A stretch of 64,000 nt of DNA from Aaosphaeria pasadenensis (Eukaryota > Ascomycota > Dothideomycetes > Pleosporales), in the NCBI GenBank assembly GCA_022813625.1, contig JAKLMB010000007.1, forward strand, positions 310,001 to 374,000. Direction: 5' to 3'. A program made the position numbers and the translations under genes. The notes under the pieces are model-generated. The model made no database searches. It was not told the origin of the DNA and was given only the letters and a program-made list of their open reading frames with translations. The stretch's first letter is position 1, and each line of letters opens with the position of its first letter. This document shows, in pieces, positions 24,330 through 34,106 of the stretch.

Positions 24330-26487
24330 TATACACGCCTGGCGTTCGTACCTGAACCTCACCGCTTTACAAATTCTTCTGGTGCTGTGTGATTGAGATG
24401 CATTAATTCAATGTTTAATAGTCTGAAAAGAAATGCAATGTGAAAAAACTTGTGATGGAATACGACACGGCGGTTAACGGCGATTCTATCCCAACTTGAT
24501 ATCGACTTCTGTTCCTGAAGGCTTGGATCATGGTGTTGGCTTGGAACGGTCGTCACAATAGGGTCGACTAATCACATCGCTCTGCTCTGTTCGACTGTTC
24601 CACCGAGTGGATATCAGAAATCCCAAGTACCAACGGCCCAGAACACATTCACTAGTGTCGAACCGCGCCGCATGCAAGCCAACATCGCACGATGACGAAG
24701 GCGTCGTACTCCCAGTCCTTCTGCATCTCGCGTGGTGAACGTCCACAGTGCCGACATCACCAACTCCCAACTGATTCGCCACAAGGATCGAGCGTGGTGT
24801 ACGAATTCCAACGACACGGCAATGTAGCGTTAAGCGTCCACGGCGATTGGCCGGATTCACCCCATCGTCGAACGCTAGGTGCAAGGCTGTTCAGGTACAC
24901 TCACTCATCACACGCATTGCGCAATTAAGGCTGTTCGGTCCTGGTTCAGAGTTTCTTTGTTAGTGTGATCGTCCATGTGCTGGCGGGTGCAGCCGAGCTG
25001 GGGGGCGTGTGTTGGTCGCTACATGGGCCGCCCGCCTAAGGGGAAAAAGCTTGTTCACCAAGCCATAAGGCCCTCTCACTGGCCAGAGGCCCTCTTTGTT
25101 GACCCCCCATGCCCCATGCATTGATAGTTCAATTTCGATGAACGGTCAAACTCGGGATTATGGCATGGATGAACTGGATCGTTTTGAGGAAGATTTGCAT
25201 TGACATGGCTTATGAGCTGTTTGCAAAGCAAAACAGAGCTGAACTCCTGTCTTGCGATGCGAAGGAGGGACATGCCGAGTGCTCCGATGTAGTCACTCTG
25301 CAGATGTCGTTCTAGGTGCGAAAGGCAGACAAGGAGGCAGACAGGTGGTTACACAGGTTCATGCTGGTTGAAGCGTCGAACGCCACGGGCCAGTTTCGTA
25401 TAATACTATCTCGAAAAGTCCGTAGGCTTGCATTGGATTCGCGTTATATGACCTACCTGTTCGATCAGCGCTTACCGGATAGTGAGTTGAAGTCCAAGCA
25501 AGGAATGGGCGTGTGTATGGGGATTGTTTTCGTGCGATGACAGCCATATCAATGTCCGACCGTCACACATTCAGCGACGATGATAGGGAGCGTAGCGCCC
25601 GACCTATCACGAGGTGGATCAGAGGGAAGATGGCTAGGTGTGACCGAGTGACGAGGCCGCTGAAGAGGTGTGAAGGGGTTGCGGAATGTGATGTGCGACG
25701 TCTGAAACCTGCACCGTCAGCCAATCGCTTGCTCCCGACTCTCTGCGCCAAACCGCCGCCAAGGGTGAACTCAGGGGTTTACAGCTCTTCATTGGCTGCG
25801 AGACGCTCCCAGGACCTCGCAGTCAACCAGAGATTACAGGGTCACAATTCATCATTTGCAATTCACTTACCCGTGTCGGCGGAGTTTACTTGGTCCAACG
25901 CTTGTCTTTTCGCGGGAAATGCAAAGTCTCATTTTCTATTGAACGTGCGCTGTGGAAAACAGCTCATGCTATCGTTTTCTCTCCCCCTCTATTCAAGCGC
26001 CTGCGATATGTGATATCAACTGCGTTTTCATCCATTCCAACTGGATCCTGGCCCTCCTCACGGTCCGGTCTAACGCCTTGTGTTCCAGTCCCATTGGTTC
26101 CTTGGTTTCAGCCCGACCTCTGGGTACCTTGATCTTTCATGCTAACATGCATCTTCCAATCAGCCGGTTGACGACGTCGTTGTTGATGTGCTTTCATGCT
26201 TTTCAGGCCATAACACTGGATGAACAATGTCGCTTGGTGTGCGCCCCTGTCAAGGTTCCTTGTGTTTCGTTGCATTACACAGTCTCGGTGCCAAACTTTA
26301 TGATGGACATAAAGTGCTCGTGGAATCCCACTCTTCTTTGCCTCATCCCAATTCTCGAGCCATCGAATCATAAATATACACTCTCTCTCGGGACTGTGCT
26401 CGCCCACCTTCTCTATCACAATTCTTTTTTGATCAAGACGCCCAGTTGCGTTTAAACCATCCTCAAAAACAAAGATCGAATCACAAG
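24330..26487. other. 2.2-kb gene-poor interval before the repeat-peptide gene
   Basis: Nothing is firmly identified here. Two overlapping plus-strand open stretches of about 500 bases (25513-26013 and 25952-26455) have no ATG at their 5' end and no recognisable family. The final ~120 bases form the promoter of the repeat-peptide gene. Confidence 0.45.
26370..26378 (+). promoter_or_regulatory. Possible TATA element of the repeat-peptide gene
   Basis: The sequence ATAAATATA lies 110 bases upstream of the ATG and is followed by pyrimidine-rich DNA (CTCTCTCTC, then ATTCTTTTTT). This is the layout of a regulated fungal promoter. It is a pattern match only. Confidence 0.35.
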
Positions 26488-26886
26488 ATGCTCGGCCGAA
26501 CTATCTTCCTGCTCTTCGCTCTCGTACTTTCCGTTATCGCAACGCCGATTCCAGTATCTGAATCAAGAGATTCGACCATCTCCGCTTCAATCAGAGATGC
26601 TGTCATAGTCAGTCGCATGGGTTCTCTTTTTGGAACTGCTATTAACACTTCTTTTCAGGTCGCTAGGGACACATTTTTTCACCCAATCGAATCGTTGTCG
26701 AAGCGAGAGGCCGAATTACCAGAAGCAGACGTTGATGAGAACGTAAATGACAAACGTGAAAGGGTTCAATTCGGTGGAGCGAACAAACGCGAGAGAGTTC
26801 AATTCGGTGGAGCGAACAAACGCGAGAGAGTTCAATTCGGTGGAGCGAACAAACGCGAGAGGGTTCAATTCGGTGGAGCAAAATAA
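26488..26886 (+). CDS. Secreted kexin-processed repeat peptide precursor (four KR-ERVQFGGAN units)
   Basis: This 132-residue protein has the layout of a prepro-peptide. Residues 1-19 are a signal peptide (MLGRTIFLLFALVLSVIA, then TPIP). A pro-region follows, with a first Lys-Arg at residues 72-73 (SLSKREAELPEADVDENVND). Four contiguous 11-residue units KRERVQFGGAN then occupy residues 89-132. Cleavage after each Lys-Arg by the Golgi protease Kex2 and carboxypeptidase trimming would release four near-identical nonapeptides, ERVQFGGAN; the last copy ends GGAK at the stop codon. Known classes with this layout include alpha-type pheromones, dikaritin RiPP precursors and other KEX2-processed repeat proteins. 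The core lacks the Trp/Cys of ascomycete alpha-pheromones and the Tyr-x-Ile-Gly type core of ustiloxin-like RiPPs, so the product class is unknown. A 51-base, frame-neutral intron is possible at 26608-26658. It converges on a DUF3176 gene. Confidence 0.85.
   Translation: MLGRTIFLLFALVLSVIATPIPVSESRDSTISASIRDAVIVSRMGSLFGTAINTSFQVARDTFFHPIESLSKREAELPEADVDENVNDKRERVQFGGANKRERVQFGGANKRERVQFGGANKRERVQFGGAK
26752..26883 (+). repeat. Four tandem 33-bp repeats encoding the peptide units
   Basis: The units start at 26752, 26785, 26818 and 26851. Units two and three are identical. Unit one differs from them at three third-codon positions, all silent (CGT, GAA, AGG). Unit four differs at three: two are silent, and the last changes Asn to Lys. 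The array ends exactly at the stop codon. Confidence 0.97.
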
Positions 26887-27372
26887 TGATTCGAAGCACA
26901 ACATTTCTTTTTAATATCCGGATTTTCTGAAGCGAAGCGGCTTTCGCTAGGTGGCCAGAGAGCATTAGTCCATATTGGGACTGGATATGCTTGGTGGCCA
27001 GCGAGCTTTTCTCCGACTTTTTCCTTGTCTATCTTTTTATTCCTTGTTCTCTTTTCTTTTTCCATCGTCCAGGGTGCGATTCGGACAATTTCTATTCTCA
27101 TGTGTCTATTTCCTACTGTATTCTTTATCCTTAGGGCAGGTGGGGGAATCGGTTTCCCATAAGTCTGGAAGACTTCTAAGATTTCTGGTTTTCGTTCTTA
27201 ATCGGGCATAATTTCAATGCAAAATTCAATCTCAAACTTTACGTTGCTATTGATCTGTTAGTTCACCGTCTTAGATTTGCCACGAAAGAAATCTGGGTAA
27301 TGATTACTTGCATTATTTGGATAACAAAAAAACTATTGAAACAATCTAGTCCTTCGAACCGCGTTGGCTTAA
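26887..27372. other. Convergent 3' region of repeat-peptide and DUF3176-1 genes
   Basis: The 486 bases separate two facing stop codons. The DNA is T-rich on the plus strand (27005-27060). No gene is recognised. Confidence 0.5.
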
Positions 27373-29912
27373 TCATATCCAACCAGGAGGTGCCTGGTTG
27401 CGACGCACTTTGTCCGCTAAGGGCGAAAACCAATTTCCAGAAACTCTCCAGCCCTTGCCTGGTTGAAGCTGCACTTTCATCTGCTTCGCTGTGGTTCGAG
27501 GCGTTCCTCCACCTGAAGCAGAAGCTGCCATTCTTTTCTGGATTTCGTCGGGAAGCCCGTACAGCAACGTGGCAACGGCAGATGTTTTCCATACCCCGAC
27601 ATGACCTTTCTCCCGAGAAGTTCGCACTACTGTTGCAAGCAAGAAGACTCCGCTAAAGATGAGTAGCCCAAGGGGCAATGCAAGCCATTGAAATCGTACT
27701 TGCACGTAATTTTCCCTTTCATATGCTTGACCAGTAACATCTTCTCGATTTCCAGAAGAACGAATAGCATTGGTCATAGCAGTTGCCAGACTTTCCATAT
27801 GGCTTGGAGTGTCTATGGCCCATGGGTTGATATCAAGCTCTCTCTGCTGAGGCAAATATCCTGGGTCGCTGATTCGATATCGAAGCAGGGGCTTTTCGGT
27901 GATATTGGATTTCGTATAGACAGAAGGAAAGAATGTATCGAATACGAGAAGTGTTGTAAGCTGTGTCTTGTTCGAAACTCCGAATTGGACATCGGGTTGG
28001 ACAGGAGACTCGATGACAATGTTCTCATCATAGGATATGTCATATCCACTTCCAAATTCATCCTCAACTAGAAAAGCTCTCCATGGAAATGGTCCTTTCG
28101 TTTTGTTGTGATGAATTTGAACTGCTTCCTCTTGGTATGTAGCCTCGAAATAGGATGATTGCATCGTTTTCACACACCAAGAGAGAACACACTCATGCGC
28201 ACTCGGCGTCACGTTTCTCTTTACGCTCTCGATTCCACCAGGGGACGTGACAATGATGGCATCCATCAGAGGATTGCGATAGTCCTTGAAATGAATCGAG
28301 CCATCGCCGAATAGAGGATCTCGCAGAGGCGCACTGATCAATGGCAAGTGTCGCATGAGGAGGATCTCCTCGTCAAAGGACTGTCCAGGGAGGCTGTATC
28401 CGGACATGAGGATCGGTTCAGCGCCCGGAGGCTTCAGCCAGTAGCCACACGCGGTGCCATTGGGATAGGTATCCTCCGTTGTGACTGCAGTCAAGTTGGC
28501 TAACCAATCGACTCGAGTGTTTATGCAGTCGAACGTAAGAAGATTAGAAACATCCTCACATGCGCTGCACATACCCAACGTCTCGTAAGGTTCCCAAGTA
28601 CAATTGCTTGTTGGACACGACACAGGAATATCAGGTCGAGTGCTGTTACCAAAAGGAATAGGAACAGTGCCGTTCCCGTAAAAAAACGGATTAGTTGTTC
28701 GCAAAAAGAGTTCGTCCAACGCTACTGAACGCACACCATTAACGAAGTATCCTGGAAACTCGGGCGTGTACTTTGTAGCCCTTGTGAGAAGGCCAAATCC
28801 TGCTTTTATGTAGCGATCTGGGAAATCAACGACTTGCTGGAAGAAGGGATCAAGTGCTAGAGCAAGTAAGACTATGGCTGCACCTAGTGCCGCTAGCTTC
28901 CTGTACAACGCGTCAGTGGGTGGGCGTCCTAAAATTTGAGCATGATAGCGGCTTGTAGATCTTACCTGCCCTTGGTACGAATAAGGAGCTGAAAGGAACC
29001 CCAGGGTCCGCGAGAGGCATTGTCAAAGATTTCAAAATCCCACATCTTTTTCGATTCGCCCTGGAAAAACCAACTCCACTTTAATTGTCCAAGTGCTTCA
29101 GAAACCGGAAGTAGAAGTGCAGCAGAGGCTATCCGAGACAATATAGCCACATATGTGTTCAAAGTAATTCCGAAATTCCTGAGAGGCCATTCATCCGAGT
29201 TCTTGTTCTGGAGACGGAGTAGGACGATGACAATACAAGCCATACAAACAGCACTAATAGCCCAACTTATGAACTCCAACAGCCACCTCTTAAACACGTT
29301 ACCCGATAGACTATATCGCCAAAGTGTATCTTCGATACGTTGTACAAAGTTGGTAGAGTCGTCGAATTTTTCATGGGAAGGATAGACCCCCGAAGGCACA
29401 GTTCCATATGAACTATTAGAGATACCGAGACCAGAGCCTGCAGGGCTGACGTATGGAGGACAACCCTTTTCCCCTTTATGCGAAGAGGGGAAATCGCCGA
29501 AGCGAAATTGGGATACAGCGGGGTGTCCCTGGGGTGTATGGGTGTCATGTGTTAATGTGTTTGGAACCTCATCCTTCCAAGGAACTGGTGGTTTTTCAGA
29601 CTGATCAACGGGAGATAGAAACCTTTTTGAGGTCGTCTTCGGTTGTTGTTGGACAAAATGACGATCGAACTGGTGTGTCGAGGCTCGATTTGGGGTCTTG
29701 GACGAATAATTGGCGGATCGGCTTGGAGGTGTAACCTTAATGAAGTGAGGGATGTTCAGAGGCGACACTGGGGACATGCTGCTATGAGATGTATCGAATG
29801 TCGTTGCGGAAGATCTCTGGCTTTCCGGTGAATCACTAGCCGCACGAGTGTCGAGGAAGATAGGGATCTCCGGGTATCCAGGCCATGGTGAGAGAACTCC
29901 GGGGCTGATCAT
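27373..29912 (-). CDS. DUF3176 multi-pass membrane protein, paralogue 1
   Basis: Exons 28966-29912 and 27373-28900 encode 824 residues. A long Pro/Ser-rich cytosolic head leads to the family core: an EDTLWRYSLSGNVFKRW lead-in, a first membrane segment (ISWAISAVCMACIVIVLLRL), then ILSRIASAALLLPVSEALGQ, DFEIFDNASRGPWGS and the LAALGAAIVLLALALDPFFQQ segment. A large outer domain with N-glycosylation sequons and cysteines (CPTSNCTWEPYETLGMC) follows, and a last membrane segment (WLALPLGLLIFSGVFLLATVV) precedes a short tail (GVWKTSAVATLLYGLPDE). DUF3176 has no known biochemical function. The start is the ATG at 29912; the frame is open further but without an ATG. Its head is about 70 residues longer than in the other two copies. 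Confidence 0.9.
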
Positions 29913-31295
29913 TTTGGCGAAAGAGAAAGGACAACGTGATCTCAATATTTACAGAAGAAGTCTTGTCCGGTAAAACTTCTCAAGCGTGAGTGTTGAAGAT
30001 CAAATCGTCCTTGGGTCTGTCAGCTTCAAGTTGTACGATGGGAAACTGATCTCTATACATCTATACATATGCTATAATTATCATGCAGCAATTGCGGCAC
30101 GACAAAACGGCCAAAATTGCTAATCTCAGATAGGCATGGTAGCAGAGCCGCCTCCAGATCTTGATCGACGTACTGTTTCGAACAAAAGGCTGGAAGCGCG
30201 ACGGCGTGATTGGGAGCCGGGTGAGACACCAGCCATGTTTGGCACCAGAAACATGTGGCCCAGCAATTCTGGCAGAGATGGATGACGAAAAGGTAGGAAC
30301 TGGCGAATCCCATCAGCTTTCGGCTCACGCCAGAGGATTCCTCCAGCGCTTTCGAGAAACGTGCCAAGAGAGAAGGCTGATGCTTTGCTTCTTCAGGCGC
30401 TGCGCAATCAGGGAGAGGAGTCGCTTCGGATGGCCTTCGGCCGGGGTCAGCAGTTGCTCACCAGCCCTGTGGGATCGAGTTGTAGGCGCTGGCCTGGTAA
30501 GCAACCTCTAATGTTAAGCTACTAAACGCTCATGTTGGATTGCGAATGCATGTCAGCATGCAATTAATCCTTCGCCCCCAGATATAGATTTGGGAGAAGA
30601 AGGCAACGCATTGAAGAGGCACAGTTCGCCGGCGGTTACGAAAGCCCTCTGTTGACTTGGAAACACTTCAAGCCATCACGGGGCCCGGGTAGGCACCCAT
30701 GAGGCGTAGAACATGCGTTGTCAAGGCGAAGTTCGACCTTATACAGTGATAAGAACTTTAAGGGTACAAGCGTCTGCGGCGAAGGCATAGTCACGGGTAG
30801 AGGTACTTAGGCGCTCGAAAAATGAGGAGATGAGGGGATAAGGCTTGAGGTTGGAAGATGCAAACTTAAGCGCCCTTGCTTAAGCGATTGGCTGGCTATT
30901 TTGGGAGCACACGCTGATTGGCTGAAGGTGATATTCCAAAAACGAAACATTACTCTACCCCCCTCTTGCTCATCTCAGGTTTAAATGTGGCACAGTAAAT
31001 TTATCTGCATTTCTTTCTCTTTGTCGTTGCCGAAACGCTTCATGTATGTGTGCTCCTGCTACGCCTCGCATTCCGAGTCCTCCAGGCGCTTTTCTCAAGA
31101 CTTAGAAGTGAACTTTTCATCTCATTTGACAACTCTAAGTGTGAATTCCCGTTTGTGAATGCGGCACCGTTCTTCCCTAATCCAAAGCCTGATTTTATTC
31201 ATCTACCAAGCCGAACTTACTGAAGCGAGTTACCGCGCTATGTACGGAGTATTGTGCCCCATTTCGGTTGTTGAAGGGATTTAATCATCCCATAA
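29913..31295. other. Intergenic between DUF3176-1 and the regulator gene
   Basis: This 1.4-kb stretch should hold the promoter of DUF3176-1 and the 3' end of the regulator. Overlapping frames at 30053-30511 on both strands have no recognisable family and are not called. Confidence 0.45.
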
Positions 31296-33044
31296 TCAGA
31301 TGTTCACGAAGAAGGGAAACGCAGCTGAAGGCATATCTTCTAGTGCTTGTTCCAACAGTTGCAAATCTTCTGGCTCAGCCTTACTTTTCACATACTCTAT
31401 ACGATCGTTGACCCAATGGCGCAGATGAATTGGTAAGAGCGATATTTGGCTGAGTGTGCAGAGTTGATAAAGTAGTTGGCATTGACTGGCGGGTTTGGGA
31501 TTTAACAACACACTGGAGGAACTTTGTCTCTTGTTCTCATCGGTGCTCCTAGGGGAGGTTGGAATAGGTGGTGCGGATCGAGCCAACTCGTTTAAGATTT
31601 GAGGTCCGGAGATAGAAACAGCTGATCCGGCAGCTGCCCGCTCGCTTGATGTGGTTCCGGTAATTTCTGTCCCAAGTTTATTCTCGGGGGTGCAAGATGA
31701 ACCGCGGAGATCATCGATATACCCAGCGAGTTGCGGCACCGTAGCGCATATGTCTCGTGCTAAAGAACGTACAATGTTCTCAGACGCCTCGAGTTGTGTT
31801 GCCATGAATGTGTGTTGATATCTTTCGGGCGAGGACAATAGTACGCGGGACTGAGCTACAACCACCATGTGTATACGCATTCGAGATGTACGAATATTGT
31901 TCCAGAGATGAGCAGTGAAGTTCGTGGGGTAAACATGATAAACTCGGTCGAAGACGAGTTGGTTCTCAATCTCCATAGAGATGGTCTTGTACTGGCCTTC
32001 TCGTGGCATGCTCTGTGTGAATGACCTCAACTTTTGATCGAGCGCTAAAGCCTTCGCGATTTCCGAGCTGGGAACATCTCTTTGCTCTGTTTCCTGGTCA
32101 TGCCGAAATCTCATCATCATCATAACAACTTCCAAAAAGTCTGAGTGCATCGAGTTCCGATCCATGTGTCGTTTGATGGTGGGTATATCCGCTGGAAGGG
32201 GTATATTTTGTATCCAACAATTCATGATAAGACTTTGGTAAAGAGAACCGAAGACTTTTCTGCCCAGTGGAGTTTGCTGGCCTTCTTTGAGACGCAGCAA
32301 GGCCATGGATAGAGCGCCATTGAGATGCTTTGTTACATTTTGCAGCCCAATTCCATGCGGTCGGACCATAACTTCAAACATTGCAAGGAATAATATTGTG
32401 AGGAGAAGCGAGTCATTTTGAGCAGCGTTTGCTTCAGAGAGGGCCTTGTTGACGGATTTGATGACTGTGATGTACCTCCTGGTCGCGGGTTCGATAAGTT
32501 CAGATCGTCCAGTTGCTCTTGCATAGCCTACTAGCCCAACTGCTTGTATACCATTGCAAAGATCGGATTTCTTATAACCAGATTGTGCGTAGTATTCAGG
32601 AAGATAGATGAATTGGGAGTTGATAGAATCGGAGCCAATATAATTGGCCATGAAGAAATTGAGGCCTAAGTCGTCGGTTTGTTCGAGGACATTTGCCGGG
32701 AAGATCGTGGGCGCTGTAGTCGGAGATATGACCAAGTCGCTACTACTACTCCCTGCACCGTGAACTTTATGGTCTGGCGGTGTTGCTGTCCCTGATTGAC
32801 TTCGTTTGGCTACCTCTTCGCTTTCATCGAAAAACATTAGATCTACTTGATTCCGATACCCCGGACAGTTGCGTTTTGCTTTACGGCATTGTCCGCAAGT
32901 TGGTATGGCTTGATCACACTAATGACGAGATTCGTGAGCTCAAGATTCCCGGGCCACGCAACATCATGAGGTTGGAATACGTACCCTATTTCTCCGCTTC
33001 CTACATTCACCACAGGCAGCCGAGGGCTTGCCGCGATATACCAT
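31296..33044 (-). CDS. Zn2Cys6 transcription factor inside the DUF3176 cluster
   Basis: Exon 1 (32985-33044) is only 60 bases and encodes MVYRGKPSAACGECRKRRNR. After a 66-base intron, exon 2 (31296-32918) continues CDQAIPTCGQCRKAKRNCPG. Together they rebuild a zinc cluster at residues 11-38 with perfect C-X2-C-X6-C-X6-C-X2-C-X6-C spacing. The protein is 560 residues. The MVYRGKPS start and the PGYRNQVDL segment after the cluster are typical of a large Pezizomycotina class with the fungal_trans_2-type helical domain. That domain follows at about residues 110-400 (IQAVGLVGYARATGR, LLLTILFLAMFEVM, HLNGALSMALLRL). Target genes are unknown; its position between DUF3176 paralogues, on the same strand, suggests a local role, which is inference. 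Confidence 0.9.
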
Positions 33045-34106
33045 ACTGGTTCAAGAACGCAGGTGATCTATTGAATATCTTGTTGGGCAACTTAGTTATA
33101 GAATGTGACTTCACGATTTCCAGGCCATTGATATGATCAAACTGATCCCCCGGATTATCGGGGTTTGTAGAGCCGTTCAATGAGCCCTAGAGATGCACAC
33201 TGTATTTAGGTTGAGGATTTGGGTATATGTTGTTGCGTACCAGAAGGCACTGGTGTTAATATCAGGGCTGGTAATCCTCAAAGACTGGCATTTGATGAGA
33301 GAATGCAAATATCTGTCTTCAGAGCTATGCTGCGTGCATAGTGGCTGTGAAAAAGGGGCCTAAGCGGACAGGGTTAGAGATATTCATCCTGCCCCAAGTG
33401 GTTAGTGACCGACGCTCTCCGTTCATAGAGGCGCACGCACCATCAAGGAAATGGTTCACCATGCTCATAAACCCGATATCGATGTTGAATGCAGGGCGCA
33501 GTCGTTATTCTGCTGTCGCGACCCGTTGGAGTGGATGAAGAGGCGCCTTCGAAATGAAGGTTTCAATGCGATGAACATGTGGCGGAGCCGCAGGCTTAAG
33601 TTCAGAATCCCGAGAATGGGTAAGCTTGACCGGCCATGGCGGCCTTACCCTTCCCGACGTGATCTATGGCCAATAAAATCAAGTGTGCCTAGGCCTGCGT
33701 CTCGGATATCGGGGTCGTACTGGGCATTTGCCTGTCATCTGTATTGTAACGATGTGGCCTATGTGGGGCTGCGCATGTTGTAACTGAACAACCTGAACTA
33801 CTTTGAACTTCTATCTCTGCGAGCGTAATCTCGATATGGATAACTTCATTTATACTGGCGCCCTAGACTCAAAGGGACAGCAAGATGACACGTAGAATCT
33901 CCCTTGATATTTGTGTCGAAGGATTGGAGAAGGATCACGTCAATGTTGGGGTACATCGTGAACTCTTCGATTGCTATGCACTATAAAAGAAAGTTCGTCT
34001 TTGCAACCAATGTGTCTAATATTGATAGTGGAATCTTCTCATGAGATTGCATGCTCACGTATGGAGTACCTGATGAATACTGCAATTTATTTACAAGAAC
34101 TTTAGC
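33045..34106. other. Intergenic, nothing recognised
   Basis: This holds the regulator's promoter and the 3' flank of the second DUF3176 gene. Plus-strand frames around 33341-33783 show no family features. Confidence 0.45.

Noticed and set aside
25513..26455. Two overlapping plus-strand open stretches of about 500 bases upstream of the repeat-peptide gene
   Set aside because: Neither begins with ATG, they are in conflicting frames, and neither shows a signal peptide, domain or splice-compatible partner.
26488..26886. Idea that the repeat precursor is the alpha-type mating pheromone gene
   Set aside because: The mature core ERVQFGGAN has none of the Trp, Cys or Pro-Gly features of ascomycete alpha-pheromones that I know.
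29267..29831. Several 60-120 codon frames opposite the DUF3176-1 head region
   Set aside because: They are shadows of the real gene on the other strand.
26488..33044. Idea of a complete dikaritin-type RiPP cluster around the repeat peptide
   Set aside because: No DUF3328 (UstYa-type) oxidase with HxxHC motifs, tyrosinase or methyltransferase gene is visible nearby.
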